A stretch of DNA of 64,000 bases from Natrialba chahannaoensis JCM 10990 (GCF_000337135.1 NZ_AOIN01000056.1:152813-216812); one strand, 5' to 3'; shown: positions 18,974-27,799, counted from the first letter of the stretch. Program-made: numbers and translations. Notes: generated by a model not told the origin, from the sequence alone.

Positions 18974-19696
18974 TCAGTTATCCGTAGGAGGCGTATCGAT
19001 CATGACCACAGCTTCACCCTGAATAACAATTTCGTCAGCATCGTTATTGCGTATGTTGGTTTCGAGCCGATACCGATTGTTGCCGAGGGATTCGACGATT
19101 TCGACGCGTGCGGAGACGCTGTCACCGATGCCGACGGGGCCGCAGAATTCGAGATCCTGTGACAGATAGATAGTGAGTCCGGGAAGGCGCGCAAGTGCGG
19201 CACTAATGAGTCCGGAAACGAGGGTTCCGTGGACGACACGTTCGCTGAACCGCGTTTCGGCGGCGAACTCGTCATCAAGGTGAAGTCGGTTCGTATCGCC
19301 GCTGATGCGAGCAAATGCCTGGACATCGTCTTCCGAGAGCGTCTTTCTGAAGGTGACGACGTCACCAACGCTGATGTGGGCTGGATCGTCAACGGTGCGT
19401 TCGAACTCCCAGTCAGAGATCGAGTAGTCGACTGACGGAATCGGAGCGGAGACGGAATCCGTCGTCTCTGCCCCGTCAGTGGTGGTCCTGTAGATGCTGT
19501 CGCTCTTGACACCTGCCTCGTCCGAGCTACTACTCGAGTTGTTCTTGTCGGAGTAACCCGCCTCGGCAGGGGGTGTCATAGCAGATATCGTCGCACGGTT
19601 GGCAGCGGCTGTGGTCCGGATAACACTCTGTGTCATTGCCGACCAAGCATCGATCATCGCAGTAAAATCGAATTCCCCCGTATTTTGCTGAGGCAT
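18974..19696 (-). CDS. phaJ: (R)-enoyl-CoA hydratase (MaoC/PhaJ type) with N-terminal extension
   Basis: The start at 19696 (MPQQNTGEFDFTAMIDAW) is supported by TTAAA at 19722-19726, about 27 nt upstream, implying a leaderless mRNA. An in-frame ATG at 19753 is rejected for that reason. The C-terminal 140 residues form a MaoC hot-dog domain with FARISGDTNRLHLDDEFA and RFSERVVHGTLVSGLI, the hydratase Asp/His motif. The enzyme would supply (R)-3-hydroxyacyl-CoA from beta-oxidation to PhaC. The first 100 residues are phasin-like or low complexity, which might tether it to granules (inference). It is divergent from phaRPEC. Confidence 0.9.
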   Translation of the reverse strand: MPQQNTGEFDFTAMIDAWSAMTQSVIRTTAAANRATISAMTPPAEAGYSDKNNSSSSSDEAGVKSDSIYRTTTDGAETTDSVSAPIPSVDYSISDWEFERTVDDPAHISVGDVVTFRKTLSEDDVQAFARISGDTNRLHLDDEFAAETRFSERVVHGTLVSGLISAALARLPGLTIYLSQDLEFCGPVGIGDSVSARVEIVESLGNNRYRLETNIRNNDADEIVIQGEAVVMIDTPPTDN

Positions 19697-19885
19697 CTGC
19701 AAACGGCTATGTGAGCAGGAGTTAAATCTTCTGTGCTGCGCACAATTGATCACGGTTTGAAAACAACTAGGCTGTCGCTACAAGGTAGTATTCGGGTCGT
19801 TTGGTATCATCATCGCTATCGAGTCCTTTCAGAGGGCGTTACAACGCAGGGTCCACCCAACAAAATACCCTACAACACATTTGCT

Positions 19886-19956
19886 ACCATCTAATGTCTT
19901 CTAATGGTATCAAATGGTATATGCGGGGAAACTTTATTAATGGACGGGTCGTCCAT
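19886..19956 (+). promoter_or_regulatory. phaRPEC promoter with TATA box and palindromic operator candidates
   Basis: TTTATTAA at 19933-19940 is a strong TATA box about 27 nt before ATG 19964. Immediately downstream lies a perfect 6-bp-arm palindrome, ATGGAC-GGGTC-GTCCAT (19940-19956). Upstream are two direct repeats AATGGTAT at 19903-19910 and 19913-19920, one helical turn apart, and an inverted ACCAT at 19886. The arrangement suggests autoregulation by the AbrB-like PhaR, which is known for a related halophile; binding here is inferred. Confidence 0.6.
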
Positions 19957-19963
19957 AGAGCTG

Positions 19964-20278
19964 ATGATGGACGACTCCGACCGATCACTCTGGTTTCCAC
20001 CTGCGATGTTTACCGAGCAAATGCAGGAAGCTGGTGAGCAAGTGGCTGAGTCCCAGCAGGAACTGATGAAGCAGATGGTTCAGGCTAGCTCAGCGAACCC
20101 GTTCGAGGAGATAATGCCGTTCGGACCGATGAATATGGGCACAGCGACGTTCAAAGCCCGCGTCCAGAGCAACGGCCGAGTCAGCATACCTGGCCCGGAA
20201 CGGGAGGCCCTCGATATCGAAGAGGGAGATATTGTCCAAACAATCGTTGTCCCTGTCAAACGCAACCGCGAAGAGTGA
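19964..20278 (+). CDS. phaR: AbrB-like PHA regulator PhaR
   Basis: The protein is taken from the first of tandem ATGs at 19964 and 19967, placed for a leaderless transcript from TATA 19933, giving about 104 residues. The N-terminal half is amphipathic and Gln/Glu-rich (MFTEQMQEAGEQVAESQQEL), a possible granule-binding helix. The C-terminal half is a SpoVT/AbrB swapped-hairpin domain, FKARVQSNGRVSIPGPEREA followed by LDIEEGDIVQ. In haloarchaea PhaR binds both DNA and PHA granules and represses phaRP. It leads the phaRPEC operon. An upstream ATG at 19940 is within the operator palindrome and less likely. Confidence 0.88.
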   Translation: MMDDSDRSLWFPPAMFTEQMQEAGEQVAESQQELMKQMVQASSANPFEEIMPFGPMNMGTATFKARVQSNGRVSIPGPEREALDIEEGDIVQTIVVPVKRNREE

Positions 20279-20292
20279 GCAGAGTCACAATC

Positions 20293-20778
20293 ATGACACA
20301 AAACCCCTTCAGTACGGTCTTTGACGCACAGCGCACTGCAATCAAACACAGCCAGAACATGGCGCACGACGCCATCGAGGCCCAACAGGCCTCCATTGGC
20401 GCGTTCGCCAACGCCGTCGAGAACTCGAACGCGCTCGTCGAGTCTAACGCCGAGCTTACTAAGGGAGTCATCCATGCGTACTTTAACGCACTCGAGGCGT
20501 CCGTACCGGAAGACACGGTTGAATTCGACGATCTCAGCGAACTCGTTGATGAAGGCGTCGACTCTGCCACTGACGCTCAGTTGCAGTCGCTCGAGGTTGC
20601 CGTCGAGGCACTCAGGGAATCAGAAACAGCCTACGATGAGTTTACAGCTTCCTATTCGGAGGCCGTCGACAACTCCTTCGAGGCGTTCATCGAGGTTCAC
20701 GAGCAGGTTGCGCAAAACATGACAGTCGCTGCCGAAAGCGTCGAGGAGGCTACCGAGGAGTTCGACGCTTCACCATAG
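20293..20778 (+). CDS. phaP: Phasin, PHA granule-associated protein
   Basis: The 161-residue protein begins MTQNPFSTVFDAQRTAIKHS, a haloarchaeal phasin N-terminus, and is almost entirely helical, Ala- and Glu-rich and free of Cys. Such proteins coat polyhydroxyalkanoate granules and control their number and size. The start at ATG 20293 is chosen over a GTG at 20275 that overlaps the phaR stop. It lies between phaR and phaE, the conserved haloarchaeal order. Confidence 0.9.
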   Translation: MTQNPFSTVFDAQRTAIKHSQNMAHDAIEAQQASIGAFANAVENSNALVESNAELTKGVIHAYFNALEASVPEDTVEFDDLSELVDEGVDSATDAQLQSLEVAVEALRESETAYDEFTASYSEAVDNSFEAFIEVHEQVAQNMTVAAESVEEATEEFDASP

Positions 20779-20822
20779 AATTGAGTCGAAATCACACCTT
20801 CATCCACTCCCGATTAGAAACA

Positions 20823-21371
20823 ATGTCTGATTCGCAATATCCAGAACAGGACTGGAGCGCATTCGCCGAACAGTGGAACGAACAGTTCCTCGAGGAATTC
20901 GAGAACAATATGGAAGCCCAGGCCCAGTTCGTCGAAAGCTGGTGTGACGCAGTTGACACAGTCAGCGACGACAACGAAATCTCCGACGATATCGAGGGTT
21001 ACGCTCGCGCCTACGAGACATGGATGAGCGCATCGAAGCAAATGGTCGACCGGATGAACGACACGTTCGAAGGTGAGGATGTCGAGTTTGAGGAATTCCG
21101 TGACATCTGGCTCAACACGGCTAACGAGGCGTTCAAGGATGTTATGTCGACGACCGAATTTGCCAAGATGACTGGCGAGGCAGTCGGAGACGTACTCGAA
21201 CTCCAGCAGCAGGCCGACGAGGCCTCACAGGAGACCCTTCGGATGCTCGGTTTCGCAACCGAAGATGACATCGCCGAAGTCGGTGACCGACTCGTCGAAC
21301 TCGAACGCCGTCAACACGCTGTCGAGACAAAACTTGACCGTGTCCTCGAACACGTAGAAGACGAGCAATGA
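20823..21371 (+). CDS. phaE: PHA synthase subunit PhaE
   Basis: The 182-residue protein matches the haloarchaeal PhaE subunit of class III PHA synthase, which partners PhaC and is needed for polymerisation. It starts MSDSQYPEQDWSAFAEQWNE, has GYARAYETWMSASKQMVDRM and FRDIWLNTANEAFKDVMSTT in the centre, and ends with a coiled coil-like segment LVELERRQHAVETKLDRVLE. It is shorter than bacterial PhaE, as is normal for halophiles. Its stop overlaps the phaC ATG in an ATGA junction, implying coupled synthesis of the two subunits. Confidence 0.93.
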   Translation: MSDSQYPEQDWSAFAEQWNEQFLEEFENNMEAQAQFVESWCDAVDTVSDDNEISDDIEGYARAYETWMSASKQMVDRMNDTFEGEDVEFEEFRDIWLNTANEAFKDVMSTTEFAKMTGEAVGDVLELQQQADEASQETLRMLGFATEDDIAEVGDRLVELERRQHAVETKLDRVLEHVEDEQ

Positions 21372-22771
21372 AGAACCCGTATTCGATCGCGCTGGATATA
21401 CAACGGCAGGCCTGGGAAGGTGCCGCCGATCTGGCGGAGAAGGTTCAGATCACCCCTGAACGAACCGAGACGATCAAGAATATCGACGTCGGTCAAACGC
21501 CGAGCGAGGTCGTTTACGAAGAGAACAAGCTCGAACTTCTTCACTACAAGCCGGTGACAGAGGAACAGCACGACGTGCCGATCCTCATCGTCTACGCACT
21601 GATCAACAAACCCTACATTCTCGACCTTCAGCCGGACCGTTCAGTGGTCCGGACGCTGCTCGAGAACGGGTTCGATGTCTACCTGATCAATTGGGGAGAA
21701 CCGTCCACACTCGATCGATCGCTGACGCTCGATGACTACGTCAACCGCTACATCGACAATTGCGTCAACGTCGTCCGCGAACGTTCCGGTCAGGACGAGA
21801 TCAATATCCTCGGCTACTGTATGGGCGGCACGAAGTCGGCAATGTACGCCGCCCTCTATCCAGAGAAGGTAAAGAACCTCGCCCTGATGGCGTCGGGACT
21901 GTGTTTCGACGGCGACGGTGGTATTCTAGAACTCTGGGGAGATGAAGACTACTACGATCCAGAACAGGTTACAGAAGCCTTCGATAACGTCCCCGCAGCG
22001 TTTCTAGACCGTGGTTTCGAACTAATGGACCCAGTCGCGAATAACGTGACAAAATACGTTCGGTTCTACGACAACATGGCGGACGAAGATTTCGTCGAGA
22101 ACTTCGCCCGAATGGAGCGATGGCTCAGCGAGGGAATCGATGTCGCGGGCACCACCTACAAGGAGTTCATCGAAGACATCTATCAGGATAACAAGCTGAT
22201 AAACAACGAACTGTACCTCCACGGCGACCACGTCGACATCACCAATATCGACATGCCAGTTCTCCAGATCGTTGCGGAGTACGACCACCTCGTCCCACCC
22301 GAGGCATCGAAACCGTTCAACGACGAGATTCCCTCGGAAGATACCGAGATTATCGAGTTCACAACGGGGCACATCGGCATGTCAGTTTCCTCCCAGAGTC
22401 ACGCCGAGCTCTGGCCTGCGGTCTGCGAGTGGTTTGAAGAGCGTTCGAGCGACACAGACATCGAAACTGAACCAGAGACACCAGCCCCCAAGGAAGCAGA
22501 CGCCGCACTCGCTGAAGACGTAACCGGCGACGAATCTGGTCCTGACGTGGTGGAAGTTACTAACCAAGACATCGCATCTAAGAACGAATCCGAAGTCACC
22601 GATCTCACCGAACTGAACGGCGTCGGAACAGTCTATGCCGGCGAACTCGCCGCGGCCGGCATTGAGACAATCAACCAACTCGCGTCCGCCGATACAGCAG
22701 AACTCGCTGCCGAAACAGGGATTTCCCCGAGTCGGATCAACGACTGGATCGAACAGGCACAGGAGCACTAA
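21368..22771 (+). CDS. phaC: PHA synthase catalytic subunit PhaC with C-terminal helix-hairpin-helix
   Basis: The 467-residue protein is the catalytic subunit of class III polyhydroxyalkanoate synthase, which polymerises (R)-3-hydroxyacyl-CoA. The lipase-like box GYCMGG carries the nucleophile Cys151. The acid is Asp306 in AEYDHLVPP and the base His335 in TTGHIGMSV, completing the triad. After a Glu/Pro/Thr-rich linker (about 360-408), residues 410-467 form a helix-hairpin-helix-like module, LTELNGVGTVYAGELAAAGI then INQLASADTAELAAETGIS. Haloarchaeal PhaC proteins are known to carry C-terminal extensions; the fold assignment here is mine. Confidence 0.95.
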   Translation: MKNPYSIALDIQRQAWEGAADLAEKVQITPERTETIKNIDVGQTPSEVVYEENKLELLHYKPVTEEQHDVPILIVYALINKPYILDLQPDRSVVRTLLENGFDVYLINWGEPSTLDRSLTLDDYVNRYIDNCVNVVRERSGQDEINILGYCMGGTKSAMYAALYPEKVKNLALMASGLCFDGDGGILELWGDEDYYDPEQVTEAFDNVPAAFLDRGFELMDPVANNVTKYVRFYDNMADEDFVENFARMERWLSEGIDVAGTTYKEFIEDIYQDNKLINNELYLHGDHVDITNIDMPVLQIVAEYDHLVPPEASKPFNDEIPSEDTEIIEFTTGHIGMSVSSQSHAELWPAVCEWFEERSSDTDIETEPETPAPKEADAALAEDVTGDESGPDVVEVTNQDIASKNESEVTDLTELNGVGTVYAGELAAAGIETINQLASADTAELAAETGISPSRINDWIEQAQEH

Positions 22772-22783
22772 TGAGTGGGAAAA

Positions 22784-23443
22784 CTACACCTGAATTGGTC
22801 GATCCGCCGAAACACAATCCACGCCACGAAATCCCAACAACATCGCAGTCAGTCGCCGCTCGATCGACCACGCATGAATCTCGAGGTCTACCGCCTTCGC
22901 TCGCGGCACCAACTGGGTCGTCAAACAGCGCCAGTAGTTCGCCCCGATCACGTCACAGTCGAGTTCGACCGCCGTCGTCACCGGCATCTCGAGTCGTCGG
23001 CTGACGAGCAATCCCATCGGCTGACTCGCATCCAGTTCGCGGATCGTCCGCAACTCCGGCGCAAGAAACGATGTCGTCACCACGCGATTCTCGACGCTGT
23101 CGAGTGCATTGAGCACGTCAGCGGCGATACCCAGTTCCTTCATCTCAAGATTGACTTCAACCCCGGGCGGAACGGCCCCGAGCATCTCCTCAAGGGTTGG
23201 AATTCGCTCGCCGGACTCGAGTACGGTGTGTGTTTTGAGGTCGGCAAGGCTACTCTCTGCGACGGTAGCGACGCCGCCCGTAACGCGGTCGATCGTCTCG
23301 TCGTGGATAACGACGAGTTCGCCCGAGCCGCAGCGTCGAACGTCGAATTCGACGGCGTCGGCGTACTCGGCGGCAGACTGGATGGCAGTGATGGTGTTCT
23401 CGGGAGCCGTCGCAGCGAAACCGCGGTGGGCGATTAGTCGCAT
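22784..23443 (-). CDS. ugpQ: Glycerophosphodiester phosphodiesterase
   Basis: The 219-residue protein has the GDPD signature RLIAHRGFAATAPENTITA (catalytic His and metal-binding Glu), EFDVRRCGSGELVVIHDE with the second catalytic His, and VEVNLEMKE. It would hydrolyse glycerophosphodiesters, such as those from archaeal lipid head groups, to glycerol phosphate and an alcohol. There is no signal peptide, so it should act in the cytoplasm. It converges on phaC with only 12 nt between stops and shows no functional link to it. Confidence 0.92.
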   Translation of the reverse strand: MRLIAHRGFAATAPENTITAIQSAAEYADAVEFDVRRCGSGELVVIHDETIDRVTGGVATVAESSLADLKTHTVLESGERIPTLEEMLGAVPPGVEVNLEMKELGIAADVLNALDSVENRVVTTSFLAPELRTIRELDASQPMGLLVSRRLEMPVTTAVELDCDVIGANYWRCLTTQLVPRAKAVDLEIHAWSIERRLTAMLLGFRGVDCVSADRPIQV

Positions 23444-23801
23444 TCGATCCGGTTGATGGTGGCCAGTGGCTTCAGTGTCACGTCCGGCGGGTCAGGTGAG
23501 TGGATACCCGTGTCCGATGGTGTCGGGATCGTCTCTGTCGGTACTCGAGTGCTGTTTGTGCAGTACTCCGGACAGCAGTCTTGCTACCTCTCCGACAGGC
23601 GATGCTACCGACATCCGAACAGCTAGGCGAGCACGTTTTGGAGTCTCGCTCAAGGAACACTGTTTGAGTGACCACAAACAGTCGACTATCCAAACCGTTT
23701 AGCACCTACGTTTAAACAGATCGGCTGAGAATTCTCTCTTACGTGTTTCCAGCGATGTGTCGTCGACGAGTAGCAACGTCCCCGAGGCAACGGTGGCTGC
23801 A
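23444..23801. other. Intergenic region before a receiver gene
   Basis: About 360 nt with no convincing gene. Short frames on both strands have Ser/Arg-rich composition. TTTAAACA at 23711-23718 is a TATA-like motif that could serve the downstream response regulator with a leader of about 60 nt. Confidence 0.5.
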
Positions 23802-24257
23802 ATGAGTAGTCGACGGGCGGAACCGTTCGATGTCCTCCTAGTCGAAGACGATCCGACAGACAGAGACCGCATCCGTAACGCCTTCGGGCAATTGCCCGTC
23901 GAACTGACGTTCACGGTCGTCACTGATGGGGAGACTGCACTCGAGGAGCTCTCCGTTCGAGTGGCCGATAAGAGCACCGAGTTGCCAGCGCTCGTGTTGT
24001 TGGACCTCGATCTGCCGGGCGTCAACGGCCACGCGCTCCTCGAGACGATCCGTGAGGATGCGTCGCTCGTTCGGCTACCGGTAATCGTCCTGACGAGTTC
24101 GGGGACGGGTGAGGACGTACAGCGCAGTTACGAACTGTCTGCAAACGCGTATCTGACCAAGCCCGCAGAACCGGATGCGTTTTACTCGCTTGCGGAGGCG
24201 GTCGCGGAGTTCTGGTTCGAACACGTGCTGTTGCCGCCGATCTCTGGGCCGAGGTAG
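23802..24257 (+). CDS. Single-domain response regulator (Rcp1-like receiver)
   Basis: The start at ATG 23802 (MSSRRAEPFDVLLVEDDPTD) gives 151 residues; a GTG start at 23757 would add 15 residues of poor conservation. The receiver has the acidic pair in VLLVEDD, the phosphoacceptor Asp68 in LVLLDLDLPG, the Thr/Ser in VIVLTSSGTGED and Lys in AYLTKPAEP. The order and the FYSLAEAVAEFWFEHVLLPP ending are typical of stand-alone Rcp1-like receivers that pair with phytochrome or PAS-type histidine kinases. No kinase gene is adjacent, so its partner is encoded elsewhere. Confidence 0.92.
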   Translation: MSSRRAEPFDVLLVEDDPTDRDRIRNAFGQLPVELTFTVVTDGETALEELSVRVADKSTELPALVLLDLDLPGVNGHALLETIREDASLVRLPVIVLTSSGTGEDVQRSYELSANAYLTKPAEPDAFYSLAEAVAEFWFEHVLLPPISGPR

Positions 24258-24341
24258 GCATCGAGAAGGTGGGAGAGATCGAGCCAGCCGAGCCGAGAAC
24301 CGCCACCTAGATTGATCGGGTCACTCGTTGGAGTCTGTTCT

Positions 24342-25076
24342 ATGTCGCCACAGCACACCGCCGACTTCGACTTCACGGATAGCGTCACAATCGTCACCGG
24401 TGCGAGCGGCGCTCTCGGAAGCGCCGTCGTCGAGCGGTTCCGTGCAGACGGCGCGACCGTCTGTGCAGTCGATATTGTCACGCCCGACGACGAGGACAGT
24501 CTGCTCGAGCAGGAGCCATCCGAAACGTCAGGGCTGGACTTCTACGAGGCGAATCTGACCGACGAGGCGGACGTCTCTGCCGTGGTCACACAGATTATCG
24601 ACGACCACGGCCGAATCGATCACCTGCTGAACATCGCCGGCACCTGGCGTGGCGGCGACCCCATCGAGGACACCGATCTCGACGAGTTCGAACTGTTGCT
24701 CGATGTCAACCTGAAATCGGCGTTCCTCATGTCGAAATATGCGCTCCCATACCTGCAGGACAGCGAGGGCTCGATCGTCAGTGTCAGCGCTCGTGCAGCA
24801 CTCGAGGGCGGCGAGGGCGACGGCCCCTATCGGATCACGAAAGCAGGGATCAAGCTGCTTACCGAGACGCTCGCGGCGGAGAATCGGGGCACCGTTCGGG
24901 CGAACTGCGTCCTCCCGAGCGTGATCGATACGCCGATGAATCGCGAGATGATGGCCGACGCAGATCATGACTCGTGGGTCGATCCCGCCGAAATCGCGTC
25001 CATGATGGCGTTTCTCTGCAGTGATGAGGCGACAGCCACGAGCGGGGCTGCGGTGCCGGTGTACGGCGAGGCCTGA
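24342..25076 (+). CDS. Short-chain dehydrogenase/reductase
   Basis: The 244-residue SDR has TGASGALG for cofactor binding, NIAG in place of NNAG, SVSARAALEGGEG around the catalytic Ser, and YRITKAGIK with the Tyr/Lys pair. The C-terminus SDEATATSGAAVPVYGEA is typical. ATG 24342 is preferred to a frame starting at 24312. Specificity is unknown, and it is not obviously part of the PHA locus. Confidence 0.9.
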   Translation: MSPQHTADFDFTDSVTIVTGASGALGSAVVERFRADGATVCAVDIVTPDDEDSLLEQEPSETSGLDFYEANLTDEADVSAVVTQIIDDHGRIDHLLNIAGTWRGGDPIEDTDLDEFELLLDVNLKSAFLMSKYALPYLQDSEGSIVSVSARAALEGGEGDGPYRITKAGIKLLTETLAAENRGTVRANCVLPSVIDTPMNREMMADADHDSWVDPAEIASMMAFLCSDEATATSGAAVPVYGEA

Positions 25077-25180
25077 GACGGTCCGTGGTAGTTCCGTGCC
25101 AGTGATCGCTCCGCTGAGGGCGGGAACCTCCGGTCATACGCGATAACAGCCGTATGAGCCAACTGTCTTCTCGGCTGCAG

Positions 25181-25513
25181 TTACTCGTCCGCCAGTCGTT
25201 CGGTTTCCGATCTGATTTCGTCACCTTCGCGCCACTGGTAGTATCGGTATCGTTCGCCTGCAATCTCGACCACAGAGACGACTGCACGGTCTGGAACGGA
25301 TGGCGGCGACTCCGAGGACGACTCCGGCGATGGCTGCTGAGACGTGGACGGGGACGCCTCATCAGCAGCTAATGATTCCTTCCACTCGGCAAGCGACAGC
25401 GCGTACTCTGCGACCGACAACAACGTCTCGCTGTCCTGCGTCTCGAGTGCCTCGACGAGTCCATCGTCGAGTGCTGCTGGTGGCTGCGGGGGAGTGGGGT
25501 CGCGTTCAGTCAC
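25181..25513 (-). CDS. Conserved haloarchaeal hypothetical protein
   Basis: The 110-residue protein starts MTERDPTPPQPPAALDDGLV, has a helical middle LSVAEYALSLAEWKESLAAD, a Ser/Pro-rich linker and a C-terminal beta-rich block VVEIAGERYRYYQWREGDEI. The layout of a short helical domain plus a hydrophilic linker is common in halophilic orphan families. No function is recognised. A perfect palindrome, CTCACCGGTGAG at 25523-25534, sits just upstream of its start. Confidence 0.7.
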   Translation of the reverse strand: MTERDPTPPQPPAALDDGLVEALETQDSETLLSVAEYALSLAEWKESLAADEASPSTSQQPSPESSSESPPSVPDRAVVSVVEIAGERYRYYQWREGDEIRSETERLADE

Positions 25514-25677
25514 AGGTTTGCTCTCACCGGTGAGTGGGAGTACGAGCCCAAAACAGTCTCCGATCTCGATTCGGTCATAGCCCGGTTCTGGTTCGAAAGG
25601 AACAGTAGATCAAGTGCCACAGAGCCGAACGCCACAGGGCACAGAGATCACCTCGAAATCAGGCCGCCGGGAGCGGC

Positions 25678-27033
25678 TCAGAACGTCTCGAGATAGCGGT
25701 CGAGTTCCCACTGGGAGACATCGATCAGGTACTCTTCGAACTCCTGGCGCTTTGCCTCGACGAACTTCGCCCCGACGTGTTCGCCGAGTGCGTTGTAGAT
25801 CTCCTCGTCCTCCTCTAAGGCGTCAACGGCTTCGCCGAGATTCGACGGCAGCGTTTCGATACCGTACTCCTCGCGCTTCTGCTCGTCGAACTCGTAGATG
25901 TTCTCGCGCACTGGGTCTGGACAGTCGAGATCGTTCTCGATGCCGTTCAGTCCGGCGTGGATCATAACGGCAATAGCGAGGTACGGGTTACAGGACGGGT
26001 CGGGTGAGCGCAGTTCGACGCGCGAGGCAGCGGGCACGCGGGCGGCCGGTTTGCGGATGAGCGACGAACGGTTGCGGTCCGACCAGGCGACGTACACCGG
26101 CGCTTCGTAGCCCGGCACAAGGCGCTTGTAGCTGTTGACCGTCGGGTTCGCGACCGCCGTGATGGCGGGTGCGTGCTCGAGAATACCAGCGGTGAACGCA
26201 CGAGCCTCGTCGCTCAGGTCGAACTCGTCGTCGCCGTCGTGGAAGGCGTTCTCGCCGTCCTCGGTGAAGAGCGAAAGATGAGTGTGCATGCCCGAGCCGT
26301 TGATCTTCGGGATCGGCTTCGGCATGAACGTCGCGTGGTAGTCGTGCTGGGCGGCGATCGCGCGGACGACCGTACGGAACGTTCCAACGTTGTCCGCGGT
26401 CGTCAGCGCGTCGTCGTACTCGAAGTTGATCTCGTGCTGGCCCTCTGCGACCTCGTGGTGGCTCGCTTCGACCTCGAAGCCCATGCTCTCGAGTCCGTAG
26501 ATAATGTCGCGGCGAACGTCGCTTGCGAGGTCTTTCGGTGCGAGGTCGAAGTACCCGCCGGCGTCGTTCGTTTTCGTTGTTGCACGCCCCTCCTCGTCCT
26601 CCTCGAAGAGGAAGAACTCCGGTTCGGGTGCGGCGTTGACCGTGTAGCCCATCTCCTTGGCGCGCTCGAGTGCATCCTTCAGCACGCGGCGTGGATCACC
26701 CTCGAACGGTTCGCCCGTCGAGGTGTCGTAGACATCACAGATCATCCGGGCTGCTGCGCTATTCTCGTCGTTGCGCCACGGGAGAATCGCGAACGTTTCC
26801 GGGTCCGGCTTGAGTCGCATGTCCGACTCCTGAATGCGGACGAAGCCTTCGATCGAGGAGCCGTCGAAGTAGATGCCCTCCGTGAACGCCTTCTCGGTCT
26901 GACGGGCCGGAACGGAGACGTTCTTGACCGTTCCCAGGATGTCCGTAAACTGTAATCGGAGGAAGTCGACGTCTTCCGATTCGATTTTCTCCAGTACCGA
27001 TTCTTCCGTTGAGGTCAGGTTCCCATCTGTCAT
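25678..27033 (-). CDS. glnA: Glutamine synthetase type I
   Basis: The 451-residue enzyme makes glutamine from glutamate, ammonia and ATP and forms a dodecamer. Signatures include [36 protein letters not shown], the ATP-binding [25 protein letters not shown] and [14 protein letters not shown]. The adenylylation Tyr region of bacterial enzymes (NLY(D/E)LPP) is not present, consistent with the alpha-type enzymes of archaea that respond to feedback or P-II proteins. It is monocistronic, with a long AT-rich upstream region containing a palindrome at 27112. Confidence 0.97.
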   Translation of the reverse strand: MTDGNLTSTEESVLEKIESEDVDFLRLQFTDILGTVKNVSVPARQTEKAFTEGIYFDGSSIEGFVRIQESDMRLKPDPETFAILPWRNDENSAAARMICDVYDTSTGEPFEGDPRRVLKDALERAKEMGYTVNAAPEPEFFLFEEDEEGRATTKTNDAGGYFDLAPKDLASDVRRDIIYGLESMGFEVEASHHEVAEGQHEINFEYDDALTTADNVGTFRTVVRAIAAQHDYHATFMPKPIPKINGSGMHTHLSLFTEDGENAFHDGDDEFDLSDEARAFTAGILEHAPAITAVANPTVNSYKRLVPGYEAPVYVAWSDRNRSSLIRKPAARVPAASRVELRSPDPSCNPYLAIAVMIHAGLNGIENDLDCPDPVRENIYEFDEQKREEYGIETLPSNLGEAVDALEEDEEIYNALGEHVGAKFVEAKRQEFEEYLIDVSQWELDRYLETF

Positions 27034-27111
27034 CTTCTATTCGACTCAGACAACCACATCCACCACTAAAACTCTATTGTTGTGGGCGAATATACTGTGA
27101 TTGATTGAATA

Positions 27112-27127
27112 GTGGCCAATTGTCCAC
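27112..27127. promoter_or_regulatory. Imperfect palindrome upstream of glnA
   Basis: GTGGCCAATTGTCCAC is a 16-bp imperfect palindrome about 80 nt upstream of the glnA start, outside the probable TATA region (TTTTAG near 27066-27072 on the reverse strand). It could be a binding site for a nitrogen-responsive regulator. No regulator is identifiable here, so this is a candidate only. Confidence 0.35.
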
Positions 27128-27323
27128 TCATGAGTTGCCTTAGTAAAGAGTGCGATACTTGAGGGGCAACACTTGCACCCCGAGTGGAAGAACGTGTGTC
27201 ATGGATAGAAGCAACATGATCAACAGGTCGTGGTCCAGACTGGTGTCACACGAGCACCGATGCGGACCACGGACAACCCGAGCTAGTCGTCACTTGTTTC
27301 GCACGTCAGCCCTACGTCCCAGT

Positions 27324-27677
27324 ATGAACGACCACACACCCACCCCAGTCGACCTCGACGACGGCGACGCACTCGAGTCCTTCGTCGCGAGTCACGAAAC
27401 GTGTCTCGTCGAGTTGTACACGAAGGGGTGCTCGCTGTGTCAGGCGATGGAGCCGGTGCTCGGCAACGTCGCACGGTCGACGGGAGTACCCGTCGGGATG
27501 CTGAATCCGAGAGACGATCCCGAACTGGTCGAGCGGTTCGACGTTCGGTCGGTGCCGAAGCTCGTGGTGTTTCACGAGGGAGAGCAAGTAGCGAGCCGTG
27601 CGGATGGATTCCTTGGCGGTGACGAAGTGACTGCGCTTCTCGAGACGCACGCGCCTGCGGTGAACGAGGGCGCGTAG
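27324..27677 (+). CDS. Thioredoxin family protein with CSLC motif
   Basis: The start at ATG 27324 gives a 117-residue thioredoxin-fold protein. The redox motif KGCSLCQAMEPVLG replaces the canonical WCGPC with CSLC, and the cis-Pro is in VRSVPKLVVFHEGEQV. The loss of Trp and Gly suggests a specialised thiol-disulfide reductase, or a reductase with a particular partner, rather than a general thioredoxin. The longer frame to 27150 lacks conservation. It is divergent from glnA. Confidence 0.88.
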   Translation: MNDHTPTPVDLDDGDALESFVASHETCLVELYTKGCSLCQAMEPVLGNVARSTGVPVGMLNPRDDPELVERFDVRSVPKLVVFHEGEQVASRADGFLGGDEVTALLETHAPAVNEGA

Positions 27678-27799
27678 CGGAACGCCTCGGAAACGAACTG
27701 AGAGAACTGGTTGGGTTAGTCGTCGCGAGTGTCGGTTTCAGTGCTGCTGTCGGCAGCTTCGTCCACGTCGGCCCGCTCGTTCTATCGGCAGCCTCGGCT

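Noticed and set aside
23466..23702. 78-aa + frame and its antisense partner
   Set aside because: Unsupported composition and no promoter spacing or motif.
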